Of a stretch of 64,000 bases of DNA, positions 62,280 through 64,000 are shown in pieces. The DNA is from JADHLJ01 sp038146985 (GTDB lineage Bacteria; Pseudomonadota; Alphaproteobacteria; Thalassobaculales; Thalassobaculaceae). Positions within the stretch are counted from its first letter, which is position 1. Each line of letters begins with the position of its first letter. The notes beneath the pieces are model-generated. The model saw nothing but the letters and a program-made list of their open reading frames with translations. It did not search any database and had not been told where the DNA came from. The translations under genes and the position numbers were made by a program. The stretch spans positions 310,001 through 374,000 of the forward strand of contig JAYQSQ010000011.1 in assembly GCA_038146985.1 (NCBI GenBank), in the 5' to 3' direction.

Positions 62280-62897
62280 ATGCGCGCGAATCCCGATTCG
62301 TTGAGGAGCGTTGCCCTCGGCGGCTTTGCCGGCATCCTGGCCCTCGGGGCCACGATGGCCTTGCCGGCATCGGCTAGGGCGGCGTCCGAGGCGGGCGAAG
62401 CGAAGCTTCCCCAGCTCGACATCCAGACCTACCCGTCGCAGATCTTCTGGCTGATCGTCGCCTTCATCGTTCTGTATTTCCTGGTATCGAAAATCGCGGT
62501 TCCTCGGATTTCCGAGGTCCTGAGCGAACGCGACGAGCGGATCGCCGACGATCTGGACAAGGCGGAAAGCTTCAAGCAAGAAGCCGAACAGGTGCGGTCG
62601 GAATACGAGAAGGCGCTGGGCGAGGCGCGGGACAAGGCGCATGCCGCGACCCGCGAGGCTCAGGAGGCGGCGGCCAAGAGCGGCGCCGCGCTCGAGGCGG
62701 AATCCCATGCCAAGATCAACGCGATGCTGAAGGACGCCGAAAGCCGGATCGCCACGGCCAGGGCCGAGGCGGTCAGCAATGTGCGCACCGTGGCCCGCGA
62801 CGTCGCCGGCGACGCGGTCTCCAAGCTGATCGGGGTCCAGGTCGCGGAAGCGGAAGTCGAGCGGGTGATCGATGCCGCGATGGAGGCCCGGTCATGA
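62280..62897 (+). CDS. F0F1 ATP synthase subunit b' (signal-like N-terminus)
   Basis: A 205-aa stalk subunit. Residues about 10-35 (VALGGFAGILALGATMALPASARA) look like a cleavable signal. Residues 45-70 (YPSQIFWLIVAFIVLYFLVSK) form the membrane anchor. The rest is a long alpha-helical coiled coil (ERDERIADDLDKAESFKQEAEQVR). A b' with an extra N-terminal stretch is common in photosynthetic and related alphaproteobacteria. The ATG 62280 follows GGCGAGAGGAGAG, a strong site. Its stop overlaps the start of atpF by 4 bp. Confidence 0.93.
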   Translation: MRANPDSLRSVALGGFAGILALGATMALPASARAASEAGEAKLPQLDIQTYPSQIFWLIVAFIVLYFLVSKIAVPRISEVLSERDERIADDLDKAESFKQEAEQVRSEYEKALGEARDKAHAATREAQEAAAKSGAALEAESHAKINAMLKDAESRIATARAEAVSNVRTVARDVAGDAVSKLIGVQVAEAEVERVIDAAMEARS

Positions 62898-63385
62898 GCG
62901 AGTTTCAATTCGGCCCCTCCGAGGCGGTCGCGGTCGCCTTCGTCATCTTCGTCGTTCTGGTGCTCTGGAAGGGCGTTGCCAAGATCACCGTCGGCCTGGA
63001 CAAGCGCGCCCAGGACATCCGCACCCAGCTCGACGAGGCGCAGAGGCTCCGCGAGGAAGCTCAGGCGGCACTGGCAGGCTATCAGCGCCAGCAGCGTGAT
63101 GCCCTGGCCGAGGCCGAGGAAATCATCGCCCAGGCCAAGCAAGAGGCGGAGCGGATGAAGAAGGACGCGGCCGCGGCCCTGGCGGCGACTCTCAAGCGCC
63201 GCGAGGAACAGGCGGTCGACCGCATCGCCCAGGCCGAGGCCAAGGCGCTGCAGGACGTACGCAACCAGGCGGTTGACCTGGCGATTGCCGCGACCGGCCG
63301 GCTGATCGGCGAAAGCATGACGGCGGATGTGCAGAACCGTCTGATCGGCGATGCGACCGGAGAGTTGACCGGCAAGCTCCAGTAG
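62894..63385 (+). CDS. atpF: F0F1 ATP synthase subunit b
   Basis: A 163-aa stalk subunit. One membrane helix (AVAVAFVIFVVLVLWKGV, about 10-27) is followed by charged heptad-rich coiled coil (AQRLREEAQAALAGYQRQQRDALAEAEEII). The ATG overlaps the stop of b' (ATGA at 62894-62897), so they are made in matched amounts. The strong terminator at 63411 ends the operon. The F1 genes (atpH, atpA, atpG, atpD, atpC) are elsewhere, as is usual for alphaproteobacteria. Confidence 0.95.
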   Translation: MSEFQFGPSEAVAVAFVIFVVLVLWKGVAKITVGLDKRAQDIRTQLDEAQRLREEAQAALAGYQRQQRDALAEAEEIIAQAKQEAERMKKDAAAALAATLKRREEQAVDRIAQAEAKALQDVRNQAVDLAIAATGRLIGESMTADVQNRLIGDATGELTGKLQ

Positions 63386-63410
63386 CGGCGCGACGTTGCG
63401 GGAATACGGG

Positions 63411-63443
63411 ACGGCGGCCGGGCTTCGGTCGCCGTTTTCTTTT
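63411..63443 (+). terminator. Rho-independent terminator of the atp F0 operon
   Basis: A nine-base stem (63411-63419 with 63427-63435, one G-T pair) has a seven-base loop and is followed by TTTTCTTTT (63435-63443). It lies 26 bp after the atpF stop and is the best-formed intrinsic terminator in the window. Confidence 0.85.
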
Positions 63444-63551
63444 GACGGCGGCCGCCACGAAGATCGAGGTTTTCACCTCCGCGATCCGTTGCGATCACGG
63501 CAGAGTGGTATAAGTAGGACAGACGATTTCCGGGCCGGACAGGGAAAGACC

Positions 63552-64000
63552 ATGGATCTGAAGCACCATATCCGCCAAGTGCCGGATTTCCCGAAGCCGG
63601 GGATCCTGTTCTATGACATCTCGACCCTGCTCGGCCATGCCGAGGCGTGGCGGGAATGCGTGCGCCAGCTGCATGCGGCGGTCGCGCCGTTCAAGCCGGA
63701 TTTGCTCGCGGGTATCGAGTCCCGAGGCTTTCTGGTCGCCGCCCCCCTGGCGCTGGAAATGGGGCTGGGATTCCAGATGATCCGCAAGCGCGGCAAACTT
63801 CCGGGAGCGACGGTTTCCTACAGTTACGATCTGGAATACGGCACCGATACGATCGAAATTCAGGAAGGCGCGGTGAAGCCCGGACAACGGGTGGTCATCC
63901 TCGACGACTTGCTGGCCACCGGCGGGACGCTGCGGGCGGCATCGGATCTGTTGAAGCAGATCGGCGCCGATGTCGCCGGCGGCGCCTGCATCATGGAACT
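63552..64000 (+). CDS. apt: Adenine phosphoribosyltransferase, cut by the right edge
   Basis: The first 149 aa of the enzyme that makes AMP from adenine and PRPP. MDLKHHIRQVPDFPKPGILFYDISTLL is the family start, with GIESRGFLVAAPLALEMGLGF, then RKRGKLPGATVSYSYDLEYG. The PRPP-binding VVILDDLLATGGTLRAASDL lies at about 114-133. The remaining 20-25 codons are outside the window. The ATG 63552 follows AGGGAAAGACC. It comes after the atp terminator and probably has its own promoter. Confidence 0.95.
   Translation, partial: MDLKHHIRQVPDFPKPGILFYDISTLLGHAEAWRECVRQLHAAVAPFKPDLLAGIESRGFLVAAPLALEMGLGFQMIRKRGKLPGATVSYSYDLEYGTDTIEIQEGAVKPGQRVVILDDLLATGGTLRAASDLLKQIGADVAGGACIME

Noticed and set aside
1..64000. 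CRISPR arrays, tRNA or rRNA genes, insertion sequences or prophage genes
   Set aside because: By eye I found no evenly spaced direct repeats, no tRNA-like cloverleaf with conserved loops, no transposase or integrase, and no phage structural genes.

Overview
The window is 64 kb of GC-rich, gene-dense bacterial DNA. It looks like an alphaproteobacterium of the Rhodospirillales type. The evidence is the atpI-atpB-atpE-b'-b order of the F0 ATP synthase genes, the dciA (DUF721)-dsbA-smc neighbourhood, and many soluble FAD, flavin and acyl-CoA catabolic enzymes. I see no rRNA, tRNA, CRISPR array, insertion sequence or prophage. Coding strands alternate often and operons are short.

Layout. 1-8.3 kb: interrupted enolase-superfamily gene, long-chain acyl-CoA ligase, M3 oligopeptidase with one frameshift, D-cysteine desulfhydrase-like enzyme, enoyl-CoA hydratase, molybdopterin-binding protein, sfsA. 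8.6-11.6 kb: TRAP transporter permeases (dctQ, dctM), a small CRRCG-ending protein and a sterol-desaturase-like hydroxylase, all broken by many single-base indels. 11.6-19.5 kb: DUF547 protein; a translationally coupled trio (M19 dipeptidase-like, unknown 570-aa protein, DUF3726 protein); cupin/YtoQ pair; EamA exporter; TPR-2OG oxygenase. 19.5-26.1 kb: GAF/PAS adenylate cyclase lacking its 5' end, frameshifted HpcH aldolase, methyltransferase plus an unknown 525-aa protein, PuuE-like deacetylase. 26.3-35.6 kb: CmcJ-like oxidoreductase, ArsC-like reductase, a three-subunit HcnABC/opine-oxidase-type dehydrogenase, YghU-like GST, GMC and DAO oxidoreductases, GFA protein. 35.6-44.7 kb: possible 30-aa membrane peptide, TPR-GSCFA protein, hydrolase, two-part LLM flavoenzyme, 3-hydroxyisobutyrate-dehydrogenase-like protein, FadH-like reductase, small unknown protein, HtrA-like pseudoprotease with PDZ. 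44.7-54.6 kb: NtaA-type monooxygenase, homodimeric-type PDH E1, PhyH dioxygenase, EmrB-type exporter, PanB-like protein, VOC protein, small unknown protein. 53.2-64 kb: AmmeMemoRadiSam system (fused B-A gene divergent from the radical SAM gene), dciA, dsbA-like gene, smc, ATP synthase F0 operon with a clear promoter and terminator, and the start of apt.

Two themes cross the window. First, several genes carry one or two single-base indels, mostly in G, C or T runs, and 8.6-11.6 kb is saturated with them. Reading frames recover on both sides with the protein family intact, so uncorrected sequence error is as likely as recent decay. Second, intergenic gaps hold at least three families of inverted-repeat (REP/BIME-like) elements, several of them between convergent genes.

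The parts most open to new biology are the M19-like/570-aa/DUF3726 operon, the AmmeMemoRadiSam locus beside dciA-dsbA-smc, the methyltransferase/525-aa pair, and the pseudoprotease whose three catalytic positions all appear replaced.
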